A stretch of DNA of 64,000 bases from Micromonospora echinofusca (lineage in GTDB: Bacteria > Actinomycetota > Actinomycetes > Mycobacteriales > Micromonosporaceae), in contig NZ_LT607733.1 in the NCBI RefSeq assembly GCF_900091445.1, positions 4,305,001 through 4,369,000 on the forward strand. Reading direction: 5' to 3'. Every line of letters begins with the position of its first letter. The first letter of the stretch is position 1. The notes under the pieces were generated by a model. That model saw only the letters and a program-made list of their open reading frames with translations. It ran no database searches and was not told the origin of the DNA. Positions 14,384 to 23,284 of the stretch are shown here, one piece after another. The translations under genes were made by a program, and so were the position numbers.

Positions 14384-14425
14384 TCCGCACCGCAGCCGGT
14401 CCGGAAGCCACGTTCTCCGACGCGC

Positions 14426-16450
14426 TCACAGTCGGGTGATCCGGACGGCGTCGGCGACGACGTAGCCCTGGGTGCTGGTCCAGCGGCTGACCCCGACGAC
14501 CTGGCGCGTCCCCGCGGCGAGGTCGTAGGTGCCCAGCACCCGCCACTGGCCGCCGCCGGTGCGCTGGTCGACCCTGACCGTCACGGTCCCGCTCGCCGTC
14601 GTCACCAGGTACGGCGTGGCGCTGTTGTAGCCGGGGTCGGCCGGATACCAGACCTCGACGCGGTACGAGCCGGCGGCGGGCAGCGTCGCGCTGAACCAGG
14701 CCGGGTCGCTGACCGCCTGCGGGCTGGCGAACCGGTAGTTGGCGCCGTAGCGCGCCGGCAGGTACGACGACGTGCCCCAGGTGGTGGCGGCCGTGAAGCC
14801 GCCGGCCGTGGCGTTGTCCACGATCACGCTGAACGTGCCGCCGGAGCCGGTGACCACCCGCGCGTTGCTGGCCGGGCTCTCGTGGTGCAGCCGGTCGAGT
14901 GCCGTCACCAGGTAGCGGTACGTCGAGCCGGCCGCGGCGGTGGCGTCGGTGAACGTCCCGGTCGTGCCCGAGGCGCGGACCGTGCCGAGCAGGTGGCGGG
15001 CGTCGGCCAGGTCGCAGGCGTCGACCGCGCCGTCACCGGGCAGCCGGTACACCGCGTACGCGGCGGTGCTGCCGGTCGCGCCGCGCTGCCAGGTGAGGGT
15101 CACGCCGCCGCTGCCGCGTACCGCCGAGGTGAGGTTGGGTGCGGCGGGCGCGGCGCCGCCCACCCCGGCCGGTGCCAGCGCGGGCCGGCGGTAGTGGTCG
15201 GTCGCCACCCGGGAGACGGCGCCGATGCGGTCGGCGCGGACGTCCTTGGCGCTGAAGTGGATGTCGCCGACGATCCTCGGGTGGCTGCGGTTCAGCGTCA
15301 GGTGGTCGGTCAGCTCGGCCGGGTCCTGCCAGGCGGCGTCCTGGCCGGACGCCCCGGCCCGGTAGGTGGCCTGCCCGACGAGCAACTGCACGTCGGTGCC
15401 GGTCACGGTCTCGGACCACCAGCGGACCAGCTCCGCGTAGTCGGCCGCCGGGTGGCCGATGTGCCAGTAGATCTGCGGGGCGATGTAGTCGACCCAACCC
15501 TGCCGCACCCAGCGCCGGGTGTCGGCGTAGATCGCGTCGTACGACTGGAGGCCGGTGGTACGCGAGCCGAGCGGGTCGGTGCCGGCGTTGCGCCAGATGC
15601 CGAACGGGCTGACGCCCAGCTTCACCCACGGCTTGGCCGCCCGGATCTTGTCGCGCATCTCCCGCACCAGCAGGTTGACGTTGTTGCGCCGCCAGTCGCC
15701 GATGGTGCTGAAGCCGGCGCCGTACTGGGCGTAGGTCGCCTGGTCGGGGAAGCCCCCACCGCTGCCCGGGTACGGGTAGAAGTAGTCGTCCCAGTGCACC
15801 GCGTCGATGTCGTAGCGGCGAACCGCGTCCATCATGGCGTCCTGCACGAAGGCGCGGACGGCGGGAATGCCGGGGTTGTAGTAGAGCTGACCGTTGTAGG
15901 CGACGGCCCAGCCCGGGTTCTTGCGTGCCGGATGGCTGGCGGCCAGCTTGGTGAGGTCGGTGTGGGTGGCCACCCGGTACGGGTTGAACCAGGCGTGGAA
16001 CTCCAGGTTGCGGGCGTGCGCCTCGGCGACCATGAAGGCCAGCGGGTCGTAGCCGGGGTTGGTGCCCTGGGTGCCGGTCAGCCACTGCGACCACGGCTCG
16101 TACGTCGACGGCCAGAACGCGTCGGCGGCGGGGCGGACCTGCACGACGACGGCGTTCATCCGCCGTTGCTGGGCCAGGTCGAGCCAGCCCCGGTACTCCG
16201 CCTGCTGGGCCGACGGGGTGAGCCCGGTGCGGCTGGGCCAGTCGATGTTGGCCACGCTGGCGATCCACATGCCGCGCAGCTGCCGCTTCGGGGTGGCCGG
16301 GTCGGTCACGCAGGCCGCCTGGGCGGCGACGGGCACGGTCTCCGGCGTGGCGGGACGGGAGGCGGGGGCACCCGTGGGAACGGCCGCGCCGAGCGCCAGC
16401 GCCGCCACCAACGCCAGCCCGGACAGGTATCGACCATAATCTCTGCGCAC
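14426..16450 (-). CDS. Secreted GHL10-family (DUF187) glycoside hydrolase with C-terminal golvesin-like domain
   Basis: 674-residue exported protein. Residues 1-30 look like a signal peptide (basic start, LSGLALVAALALGAAVP core). The GHL10/FenI barrel spans about 55-380: KRQLRGMWIASVANIDWP, MNAVVVQVRPAADAFWPS, AWFNPYRVATH, the acidic VHWDDYFYPYPG and PQIYWHIGHPAADYAELV. A fibronectin-III-like module (about 385-485) and a beta domain resembling the golvesin/xanthan-lyase C-terminal domain (about 490-674, FTAATTWGTSSYLPARYGAN) follow. Family members act on cell-wall or envelope polysaccharide; the exact substrate is unknown. The GTG start is fixed by the signal peptide. The upstream 185 bp are relatively AT-rich and probably carry the promoter. 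Confidence 0.88.
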   Translation of the reverse strand: MRRDYGRYLSGLALVAALALGAAVPTGAPASRPATPETVPVAAQAACVTDPATPKRQLRGMWIASVANIDWPSRTGLTPSAQQAEYRGWLDLAQQRRMNAVVVQVRPAADAFWPSTYEPWSQWLTGTQGTNPGYDPLAFMVAEAHARNLEFHAWFNPYRVATHTDLTKLAASHPARKNPGWAVAYNGQLYYNPGIPAVRAFVQDAMMDAVRRYDIDAVHWDDYFYPYPGSGGGFPDQATYAQYGAGFSTIGDWRRNNVNLLVREMRDKIRAAKPWVKLGVSPFGIWRNAGTDPLGSRTTGLQSYDAIYADTRRWVRQGWVDYIAPQIYWHIGHPAADYAELVRWWSETVTGTDVQLLVGQATYRAGASGQDAAWQDPAELTDHLTLNRSHPRIVGDIHFSAKDVRADRIGAVSRVATDHYRRPALAPAGVGGAAPAAPNLTSAVRGSGGVTLTWQRGATGSTAAYAVYRLPGDGAVDACDLADARHLLGTVRASGTTGTFTDATAAAGSTYRYLVTALDRLHHESPASNARVVTGSGGTFSVIVDNATAGGFTAATTWGTSSYLPARYGANYRFASPQAVSDPAWFSATLPAAGSYRVEVWYPADPGYNSATPYLVTTASGTVTVRVDQRTGGGQWRVLGTYDLAAGTRQVVGVSRWTSTQGYVVADAVRITRL

Positions 16451-16635
16451 GAAAAGATGTTCAACTGTGCCGCGCTATTTCGCAAGTATCCTTCACAGGA
16501 TTCACGGACCGGGGTCACCGGACGACCGAGGGTGAGAGGCCAACCGGACGCGGGGCCGGCGACGACGAGTCGACGCACGGCGGTGGCTCACCGGCCGACA
16601 GGCTGCCCACCGCCACCTCTTCGCCGCTGCGAACC

Positions 16636-17202
16636 TCAGGAGGTCGCAGGAGGCGCCGGTCTCAGCCGCTTCCGCTCGACGGCGCTCGTCGCCGTCACCA
16701 CGCTCAGCGGCAGCACGTCCTTCGCGACGACGGCGCCCGCGCCGACGACCGAGCCGCGACCGATCGTCACTCCAGGGGTGATCGTGGCCGCGGCACCGAT
16801 CCACACGTCGTCCTCGATGACGATGGGCGCGTGCGTGATGAAGTCGTACCGTTCGCCGAGCTCGACCGGGTGCCCGGACGTGCTCAGGGTGACCCGGGGA
16901 CCGATCATGACGCGGTCACCGATGGTGATTCCCCCGTAGTCGAGGAAGAAGCATCCCTGATTGATGAACACGCGCTCTCCGAACGACGCTCCGAGCCCGT
17001 AGTCGCAGTAGAACGGGGGCAGGATGGACAGCGAGTCGGGGACCGGCCCACCGAAGATCTCGGTCAGCATCATCCGGCGCGCGTCGAGGTCGTCGAACGG
17101 CAGCGCGTTGAGGCGCGCGGTCAGGTTCATGACGAGCCGTACGCGCTCCGCAAAGGCTCGTGACTCTGGAGTCCGCGTCCGTAGGCGTTGCTCGTTGCGC
17201 AC
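16636..17202 (-). CDS. Maltose/galactoside O-acetyltransferase-like hexapeptide acetyltransferase
   Basis: Acetyl-CoA-dependent O-acetyltransferase of the NodL/LacA/Maa group, about 188 residues from the GTG at 17202. The N-terminal helical part (to about 60) is followed by PFYCDYGLGASFGERVFINQ, GCFFLDYGGITIGDRVMIGP, the catalytic His region STSGHP, and a hexapeptide beta-helix (IEDDVWIGAAATITPGVTIG, VVGAGAVVAKDVLPLSVV). The acceptor is unknown. The start is uncertain: the frame is open far upstream, and GTG 17202 is chosen because it gives the family length. The gene is divergent from the winged-helix gene at 17422. Confidence 0.85.
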   Translation of the reverse strand: MRNEQRLRTRTPESRAFAERVRLVMNLTARLNALPFDDLDARRMMLTEIFGGPVPDSLSILPPFYCDYGLGASFGERVFINQGCFFLDYGGITIGDRVMIGPRVTLSTSGHPVELGERYDFITHAPIVIEDDVWIGAAATITPGVTIGRGSVVGAGAVVAKDVLPLSVVTATSAVERKRLRPAPPATS

Positions 17203-17409
17203 GAGGCGATGCTGGCACAGCGGGTCAGCGCCCCGGTGACGACCCTCGGCGGGGAACGCGTCACCGCTCGATGCCGGTCGGATGCCGTCGGCGCTGGTCG
17301 GCGACCGGCTCGAAGCGGTGTGGGGCATCATCGTTCCGGCGTGCACATCGATCTCGAATTCGGTCGGCCCGCCAGCCGGCTCCCCGGCCCGTCTGTCGGG
17401 GCCCCTGCC

Positions 17410-17415
17410 TAGGGT
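17410..17415 (+). promoter_or_regulatory. Putative -10 box; decides the start of the winged-helix gene
   Basis: TAGGGT ends six bases before the GTG at 17422. An earlier in-frame GTG at 17416 touches the box and is therefore less likely. Confidence 0.5.
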
Positions 17416-17421
17416 GTGGGG

Positions 17422-18513
17422 GTGGTTGATCCGCGTCAAGTGATGAAGTTCCGCGTTCAGGCGCAGCAGCTCGACCGGGTCGAGGGCACGCTCGCAAGCA
17501 CCGCGCTGCTCGACATCGGGGTGCAGGAGACCGGTCCGGACGGCGCCAGGTGGGCGCTGGCCGTTCGCGGGGTCGATGTGGCGGCGCTGTCCGTGGCGGA
17601 TCTGATCCTGCTGTGGACCGTGCGAGGCGCTCCCCACCTCTACCGTCGCGCCGACGTGGGGAGGGTGGCGGCCGCGGTCGAGCCGTTCTCCGACGCCGAC
17701 GCGGGCAAGCGCATCTACGACGCCGCCAAGCCGTTGAAGGCGGCTGGCATCGCCATCCTGACCGCCCTCGATGAGGTGGCCGCCCAGATGCGGGACATCG
17801 TCACCCGGCCGATGGTCAAGGGGGATGTCTCCGGGCGCCTGGCCGAAGTGATGCCCGAGCCGTATCTGCGGTCCTGTCGGCCGTGCGACGCTACCCACCT
17901 CTTTGAGATGCCGTTCCGGTTGGCCGCCGTGCGGGCCGGGCTGGAGCTGCGACTCGACACGTCGCCGCCGGTCCTGCAGCGCATCGCGGGGTTCGAGAAG
18001 GCCGCCGCCTCCGGCGACAGGTTCGACCTCATCCGCGCGTACCTTCGTCTGCTCGGCCCGGCCACCCCCAGACACGTGGCCGACTATCTCGATGCCCCGG
18101 TCAAGGAGGTGAAGGCGTGCTGGCCCGAGGATGTGATCGAGGTGAGGGTCGGTGGCGAGGCACGCTCGCTCCTGGCCGCCGACGAACAGGCGCTGGAATC
18201 GGCCGACACCAACGGAACCTGGCTGCTCGGCCCGTTCGACCTGTTCCTCCAGGCCAAAGACCGGGCAACGCTGGTGCCGGACCCGGCCCGCGCCAAAGAG
18301 CTGTGGCCGGTGCTGGGCCGGCCCGGCGCCGTCCTGGTCGACGGTGCACTGGTCGGCACCTGGCGTCCCCGCAAGTCCGGCAGGACGTTGAAGGTCACCG
18401 TCCAGCCGTGGCAGAAGCTGCCCGCCACCACGCGCGACAGCATCGTCGAACAGGCTGAACGCCTCGCCGCCCACCGGGCCGTCTCCCTCGGCGGCGTCGA
18501 ATTCACCGCCTAG
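17422..18513 (+). CDS. Winged helix DNA-binding domain-containing protein (HTH_42 family)
   Basis: About 363 residues of the HTH_42 (DUF1006, AlkZ/YcaQ-like) family. Typical segments are the N-terminal VEGTLASTALLDIGVQ, ADLILLWTVRGAPHLYRRAD near residue 70, the central winged-helix region with FDLIRAYLRLLGPATPRHVADYL (about 195-220) and C-terminal WLLGPFDLFLQAKDRATLVP and VLVDGALVGTWRPRKSGRTL. Some relatives are DNA glycosylases (AlkZ, YcaQ); these use a QxQ or related motif that I do not clearly see, so a repair role is not claimed. It is probably a single-gene transcript. Confidence 0.85.
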   Translation: MVDPRQVMKFRVQAQQLDRVEGTLASTALLDIGVQETGPDGARWALAVRGVDVAALSVADLILLWTVRGAPHLYRRADVGRVAAAVEPFSDADAGKRIYDAAKPLKAAGIAILTALDEVAAQMRDIVTRPMVKGDVSGRLAEVMPEPYLRSCRPCDATHLFEMPFRLAAVRAGLELRLDTSPPVLQRIAGFEKAAASGDRFDLIRAYLRLLGPATPRHVADYLDAPVKEVKACWPEDVIEVRVGGEARSLLAADEQALESADTNGTWLLGPFDLFLQAKDRATLVPDPARAKELWPVLGRPGAVLVDGALVGTWRPRKSGRTLKVTVQPWQKLPATTRDSIVEQAERLAAHRAVSLGGVEFTA

Positions 18514-18569
18514 CGGGGGATCGACGAAGTCCGCGCCGATCCGAGCACGCGGGCGGCCGGACGCTAGGG

Positions 18570-18611
18570 TGCCCGGCCGGCGGGCAGGTCGGCCGGGCCA
18601 GACGGGCCGAC
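18570..18611. terminator. Two adjacent hairpins between convergent genes
   Basis: A 6-bp stem (18570-18575 with 18581-18586) and a 7-bp stem (18588-18594 with 18605-18611) lie between the winged-helix gene and the App1-like gene, and could act in both directions. Confidence 0.4.
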
Positions 18612-18627
18612 CCGGCCAGCCTCACGT

Positions 18628-19668
18628 TCAGACCAGGCCGGCGTCGCGCAGCAGTTTCCACAGCCCCGCGCCGTCGGGCGCGGAGAGCCACTTCTGCCCC
18701 ACCGGCCCCGCCGACGACTCGCCGGCCGGGGTGGGCAGGCTACCGGCCAGCACCGCCTGGGTGGGCGAGAGCCGGCGGATGCCCACGCCGGCCACGTTCT
18801 GCGGGTGGGCGGCGGCGAACTCGCGGTAGATCTCCGGGTCGTGCTGCCCGTCGTCGCCGACCAGCAGCCACTTCACGTCGGGGAACTCCCGGGCCAGCCG
18901 GGCCAGGGTGACCCGCTTGTGCTCCCGCCCGCTGCGGAACCAGCGGTCGGCGGTCGGCCCCCAGTCGGTCAGCAGCAGCGGCCCGGCCGGGTAGAGGTGT
19001 CGGGACAGAAACCGGGTCAGCGTCGGCGCCACGTTCCAGGCGCCGGTGGAGAGGTAGAAGACCGGGGCGCCGGGGTGCGCGGTGACCAGCCGCTCGTAGA
19101 GCACCGCCATGCCGGGCACCGCGTTGCGGGCGTGCTCGTCGAGGACGAACGTGTTCCAGGCGGCGAGCAGCGGCCGGGGCAGCGCGGTGACCATGACCGT
19201 GTCGTCGATGTCGGAGAGGATGCCGAAGCGCACCTCCGGGTCGAGGATGCGTACCGGCGCCTCCACCGGCTCGGCGTCCGGCAGGCTGATCCGCACCGAA
19301 CCCCAGCCGGGCGGCAGGTCCGCCTCGACCACGGCGTCGACGAAGCCGCTGCGGTCGGCGCGCGCCTCGTGCCGTTCTCCGCCGGCCTCGATGGTGACCG
19401 TGACGTGCTTGGCCGGCAGCGTGGTGAAGCTGCGCCACCCGCGTACCTTCTCCAGCCGGCCGCGCTGGCGGGTGTCCGGCCGGCCCAGCAGCACCCGGCA
19501 CATCACCCGCACCCAGCCGGGCGCGCCGTAGCCGGTGTACGCGATGACGTTCGTGCGCCAGCCGGTGCGCCGCAGCCGGCGTTCGACCAGCGAGTGCACG
19601 GCGTCCTCGATCCGCGCGGCCCGGTGCAGGTTGGTTACGGCCAACTGGCCGGCGGGAGTGGGTGGCAC
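18628..19668 (-). CDS. App1-family phosphatidate phosphatase-like protein (DUF2183)
   Basis: 346 residues of the App1/DUF2183 family, HAD-type phosphatases named after yeast phosphatidate phosphatase App1. The N-terminal beta domain (about 30-140) is followed by the HAD core: FGILSDIDDTVMVT with the DxDxT-type nucleophile, VFYLSTGAWN (motif II), the Lys segment HKRVTLARLAREFPDVKW and LLVGDDGQHDPEIY (motif III/IV). No signal peptide is obvious. The start GTG at 19668 follows a CAGGGT box by seven bases and gives VPPTPAGQLAVTNLHRAAR; upstream codons are shadow of the antisense gene. The bacterial substrate is unproven. Confidence 0.87.
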   Translation of the reverse strand: MPPTPAGQLAVTNLHRAARIEDAVHSLVERRLRRTGWRTNVIAYTGYGAPGWVRVMCRVLLGRPDTRQRGRLEKVRGWRSFTTLPAKHVTVTIEAGGERHEARADRSGFVDAVVEADLPPGWGSVRISLPDAEPVEAPVRILDPEVRFGILSDIDDTVMVTALPRPLLAAWNTFVLDEHARNAVPGMAVLYERLVTAHPGAPVFYLSTGAWNVAPTLTRFLSRHLYPAGPLLLTDWGPTADRWFRSGREHKRVTLARLAREFPDVKWLLVGDDGQHDPEIYREFAAAHPQNVAGVGIRRLSPTQAVLAGSLPTPAGESSAGPVGQKWLSAPDGAGLWKLLRDAGLV

Positions 19669-19848
19669 GTCAGCAACCCTGCCACAACCCGGCCACCTCG
19701 GCCACGCGAGGCGATCTTCCTCGGCCGCCGGGAAGCCCGACGCCACGCCCGCCGTGGTCCGGCAGATCGTCCGCGCTGCGCCGATCCGCCCCGCCCGGCC
19801 CCGGCGGCGTGAAACACTCCGGTCGGGACGACGACGGGGGCGTTGGTC

Positions 19849-21468
19849 GTGTCGCAACCAGTGCGCAAGCGTGGGCGGTGGCGCCCGCAGCTCGACCGGC
19901 CGGCGCTCGTCGCGCTCCTGTTCGGGCTGGCCGGGGTCGGCTACCGGCTGGTCCTGACCCTGTTCACGGTGCCCGTCTCCAACAGCGACGAGGCGACGTT
20001 CGGGTTGGCCGCGCTGCACATCGCGCAGGGCCGTGAGCTGCCGGTCTTCCTCTACGGGCAGCGCTACATGGGGATGCTGGAGTCCTACCTGGCGGCGCCG
20101 CTGATCGCGGTGGCCGGACCGAGCTGGCCGCTGCTGCGCCTGCCGCTGCTGGTGCTCTACGCCCTCTTCCTGTGGCTGATCCACCGGCTGACAAGGCGGA
20201 TCTGCTCGCCCTGGTTCGCCGCCGGGATCGTCGGCCTGCTGGCGCTCGGCGGGGAACGGGTGGTGCGCGACCAGCTGACCGTGGTCGGCGGCCGTCCCGA
20301 GGTCAAGGTCGCGGTGCCGCTGATGCTGCTGATCGCGGTGGGGCTCGCCCGGGGCACGGTGCGGCACCGCCGGCTGGCCGTCGGGCTCTTCGGCCTGCTC
20401 GCCGGGGTGGCCGCCTGGTCGGACTGGCTGATCCTGCCGTATCTGGCGGTGGCCGCGCTGGCGCTGCTCTGGGTGGCCCGCCGGGAGCTGCTCGGCCTGG
20501 CCGGGGTGCTGCTGCTGGCCGGGTTCGCCGTCGGGATCGCGCCGATGATCCGGGACAACCTCCTCGCTCCGCCCGGCGAGGACTCGCTGTCGGTGTTCCG
20601 CGAGATCAGCACCAAGGCCGGGCCGACGCCGCCGTGGTCGCGCCGGCTCGACGGCGGGCTGCTGGAGGGGGTGCCGCTCGCCGCCGGCCTCTGCCCGGTG
20701 GACGGCTGCGCCCGCTGGCAGGGGTGGTTCGGGCTGCTCTATCCCGTACTGCTGGTGGTCGCCGCCGCGCTCGCCGTCGTCGCGTACCGCCGGGCCCCGG
20801 GCGCCCCGCGCGGCGAGCGGGTCGGCCCGGTGGTGCACCTCGCGCTGGTCGTCGGCGCGGCGCTGACCCTGCTGTCGTACGTGCGCAGCCCGCTCGCCGC
20901 CACCAGCCCGCTGGACAACGCCCGCTACCTGTCGGTGCTCCAGCTCTCCCTGCCGGCGGTGCTCTGGCCGCTCTGGCTGGCGGCGGTCGCCTGCTGGCGG
21001 GGCACGGTCGGGGCGCTCGGCCGGCTGGCCGGGGCGCTCGCCACCGCCGTGCTCGCCGCGCTGACCGCGACCACGCTGGTGGTCACCGTGCTGTTCGCCG
21101 TCACCGGCGCCGGGGCGTCCCGGGTCGAGGAGCGGCAGGCCCGCGAGCTGGCCGACCGGCTGCGCGCGGGCGGCCCCCGCGAGGTGTACGGGGACTACTG
21201 GACCTGCAACCGGCTGATCTTCAACACGGCCGAGTCGGTGGTGTGCGGGGTGCTCGACGGCGACCTCACCCCCGGGCAGAACCGCTACCCGGCGTACTGG
21301 CGGCAGGTGGGGCGGGCCGACCGGCCCGGGTACGCGCTGGAGGCCGGATCGGCGGCGGAGCGGCGCCTGCGCGGACTGCTGGGCGACCGGGCCGACGCCG
21401 CGCTCGTCGCCGAGGTCGGCGGGTATCGCGTGTACCACCCGCAGACGCCGGTACGGCCGTGGCGGTAG
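19849..21468 (+). CDS. Polytopic GT-C-like glycosyltransferase (GT39/ArnT-like)
   Basis: About 539 residues with a dozen hydrophobic helices (for example VALLFGLAGVGYRLVLTLF, LPLLVLYALFLWLIH, AGIVGLLALGG, AALALLWVARR). The first extracytoplasmic loop contains VSNSDEATFGLAALHIAQG, whose Asp-Glu pair fits the catalytic acidic motif of GT-C enzymes that take lipid-phosphate sugars. The C-terminal part (about 430-539) is soluble. Acceptor and donor are unknown. TTG at 19843 also opens the frame; GTG 19849 is preferred by position after a G-rich site. Confidence 0.78.
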   Translation: MSQPVRKRGRWRPQLDRPALVALLFGLAGVGYRLVLTLFTVPVSNSDEATFGLAALHIAQGRELPVFLYGQRYMGMLESYLAAPLIAVAGPSWPLLRLPLLVLYALFLWLIHRLTRRICSPWFAAGIVGLLALGGERVVRDQLTVVGGRPEVKVAVPLMLLIAVGLARGTVRHRRLAVGLFGLLAGVAAWSDWLILPYLAVAALALLWVARRELLGLAGVLLLAGFAVGIAPMIRDNLLAPPGEDSLSVFREISTKAGPTPPWSRRLDGGLLEGVPLAAGLCPVDGCARWQGWFGLLYPVLLVVAAALAVVAYRRAPGAPRGERVGPVVHLALVVGAALTLLSYVRSPLAATSPLDNARYLSVLQLSLPAVLWPLWLAAVACWRGTVGALGRLAGALATAVLAALTATTLVVTVLFAVTGAGASRVEERQARELADRLRAGGPREVYGDYWTCNRLIFNTAESVVCGVLDGDLTPGQNRYPAYWRQVGRADRPGYALEAGSAAERRLRGLLGDRADAALVAEVGGYRVYHPQTPVRPWR

Positions 21469-21530
21469 GGCCGGCCCGTACGCTGGCCGCACCGGCGCGC
21501 GGATGCCGCGCCGAGCCGAGGAGTCCACCG

Positions 21531-22328
21531 ATGCTCATCCTGCTGCCGCCCTCCGAGGGGAAGGCCGACGCCGGCACCGGCCGACGGCTGGACCTCGCCC
21601 GGCTCTCCCTGCCGGAGCTGACCGGTGCGCGGGAGGAGGTGCTGACGGCCCTGGTGGCGCTCAGCGCCGACGGCGACGAGGAGGCGGCCCGGGCGGCGCT
21701 GGGGCTCAGCGAGGGCCAGCGCGGCGAGTTGCGCCGCAACGCGCGGCTGCGGGCGGCGGCCACCGCGCCCGCCGCCCGCGTCTACACGGGGGTGCTCTAC
21801 GAGGCGCTCGACCTCGCCTCGCTACCGGCGACCGCGCAGCGGGCGGCCCGCCGGTCGGTGCTGATCAGCTCGGGCCTCTGGGGGGCGGTACGCCTCACCG
21901 ACCGGATCCCGCCCTACCGGTGCCCGATCGGGGCGAGGCTGCCGGGGATCGGCGCGCTGTCGGCGTACTGGCGGCGGGCGCTCGCCCCGGCGATGGCCGC
22001 TGCGGCCGGCGACGGGCCCGTGCTCGACCTACGCTCCGGCGCGTACGCGGCCACCTGGGCGCCGCGGGACGAGGTGGCCGAGCGCACGGTGACCGTCCGG
22101 GTGCTGCACGAGCGGGAGGTCGACGGGGTGCCCGTCCGCTCGGTGGTGAGCCACTTCAACAAGGCGACCAAGGGCCGGCTGGTCCGCGACCTGCTGACCG
22201 CCGGCGCCCGGCCGCGTACGGTCGACGGGCTGCTGACCGCGTTGCGCGACCTGAAGTATCCGGTGCTGGAGCAGCCCGGCGTGGCCGGCCGGCCACGCCA
22301 GGTCGACGTGGTCGTCACGGAGTTGTAG
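21531..22328 (+). CDS. yaaA: YaaA family (DUF328) peroxide-stress protein
   Basis: 265-residue member of the YaaA/DUF328 family. E. coli YaaA limits intracellular free iron under peroxide stress and binds DNA; that role is known for the family and inferred here. The diagnostic start MLILLPPSEGKAD is present, with ARVYTGVLYEALDL near 80, LWGAVRLTDRIPPYRCPIGA near 120 and the basic SHFNKATKGRLVRDLL near 205. GAGGAG (21519-21524) lies a few bases before the ATG, and a TACGCT box at about 21479 may be the promoter. Confidence 0.92.
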   Translation: MLILLPPSEGKADAGTGRRLDLARLSLPELTGAREEVLTALVALSADGDEEAARAALGLSEGQRGELRRNARLRAAATAPAARVYTGVLYEALDLASLPATAQRAARRSVLISSGLWGAVRLTDRIPPYRCPIGARLPGIGALSAYWRRALAPAMAAAAGDGPVLDLRSGAYAATWAPRDEVAERTVTVRVLHEREVDGVPVRSVVSHFNKATKGRLVRDLLTAGARPRTVDGLLTALRDLKYPVLEQPGVAGRPRQVDVVVTEL

Positions 22329-22374
22329 GACAGCCGCAAGATTTCCTCAAGGCTGGGGCCGATCGGTTTCCCCC

Positions 22375-22415
22375 TCGGCGTCGACGGGCCACGGTAGGAG
22401 GACCCCCGACGCCGA
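22375..22415 (+). promoter_or_regulatory. Hairpin just before the ribosome site of the next gene
   Basis: Nine-base arms (22375-22383 with 22407-22415) pair two bases upstream of AAGGAG (22417-22422). The stem could affect access to the ribosome site; this is only a structural possibility. Confidence 0.3.
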
Positions 22416-22430
22416 CAAGGAGTGCCTGAG

Positions 22431-23105
22431 TTGGCTCCCGAACAGATCCTGCTCGACCGGCCGCGCCTGCCCTCGACCCCGCCGCCGCTGGACTGGTCGA
22501 CCCTGGCCGACGCCTTCGAGGCCGCCTGCCTGCTGCGCTGCACGCCCCCGCCGGCCGTCGCCGGCACCCGCCGGCCGGTGCCGGAGCACCGTCCCCCGTC
22601 GGTGGAGTTCAACCGGGCGGAGGCGGCGCACCGGATGAGGCAGCTGCTCGGCCGGCTGGACGTCCCCATCGCGCACGAGGTGACCGTCGGCGGGCTGCGC
22701 CGCCGCTTCGAAGTGCACCGGCTCTCCGTGCCGCTGGAGCACCGGCCGGCGTACGCCCGGACGTTGGAGGCCGGCTGGCGGCAGGGCCGGCGCGAACTGC
22801 TGGGCGGGCCGGTTCCGGGCGCGTCGACCGTACGGCGGGCGTGGCGGCCCCGGCTGGCCGCGGCGGCCTGGCGGGCCGCCCTGCTCGCCGGGGGACGCCA
22901 CGTCCGCCGGCACATCCTCGGCATCCGGATCACCGACCGGGAGTTGGCCGCCATCCTGGTACGCGGTGCCGCCCTGCTGGACGTGCCGGCGCTGCTGCGT
23001 CCCGGCACCGGGTGCTACCTGGTCTGCGTCGCGGACGGCCCGGACCGCGAGCGGATCCTGCACAGCACCGCCCTGGATCCCGCCCACCTGCGCGAACGGT
23101 CATGA
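22431..23105 (+). CDS. Conserved-type protein of unknown function
   Basis: About 224 residues, Arg- and Ala-rich, soluble, with no family I recognise. Visible features are a Pro-rich N-terminus (LDRPRLPSTPPPLDW), FEVHRLSVPLEHRPAYARTL near 100, a basic helix RRAWRPRLAAAAWRAALL, and a C-terminal block ITDRELAAILVRGAALLDVP and YLVCVADGPDRERIL. TTG 22431 is chosen because AAGGAG (22417-22422) sits eight bases ahead; the GTG at 22422 overlaps that site. The frame continues with strong coding character beyond the TGA at 23103-23105 (see the segment 23106-23228). It lies between yaaA and the TAXI lipoprotein. Confidence 0.75.
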   Translation: MAPEQILLDRPRLPSTPPPLDWSTLADAFEAACLLRCTPPPAVAGTRRPVPEHRPPSVEFNRAEAAHRMRQLLGRLDVPIAHEVTVGGLRRRFEVHRLSVPLEHRPAYARTLEAGWRQGRRELLGGPVPGASTVRRAWRPRLAAAAWRAALLAGGRHVRRHILGIRITDRELAAILVRGAALLDVPALLRPGTGCYLVCVADGPDRERILHSTALDPAHLRERS

Positions 23106-23228
23106 TGGCCGGATGAGCACGTCCGGGTGGTGTCGGGCGTCGGCGAGCCGCCCGACGGGGTCGCCCCGGCCTCGGTCGCGTACCGCCGCGAACTGACCAT
23201 CGCCACGGACGCGCCGCCGGTGTCCTAG
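23106..23228 (+). other. In-frame coding-like segment after the stop of the preceding gene
   Basis: Directly after TGA the same frame stays open for 40 codons to TAG at 23226-23228 and reads WPDEHVRVVSGVGEPPDGVA and on to ELTIATDAPPVS. Nearly every codon ends in G or C, as in real genes here. There is no ATG in this frame; the first possible start is GTG at 23127 (33 residues) without a ribosome site. It is either a very small gene, the lost C-terminus of the 224-residue protein after a stop mutation, or a readthrough extension. Confidence 0.45.
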
Positions 23229-23284
23229 CCCGACGGATGGGCGGCGGGTTGCGGCGGCGGCCCGCACGGCGCAGAGTGCAGCCC

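Noticed and set aside
22335..22375. Possible decayed copy of the 8567-8620 palindrome
   Set aside because: It shares only short words (caagat, cctcaagg, ggggccgat) in partly different order, and no arms pair.
23113..23196. ATG-started 27-residue frame after the hypothetical gene
   Set aside because: It is Arg/Ser-rich and out of frame with the stretch that shows the real third-base G/C signal.
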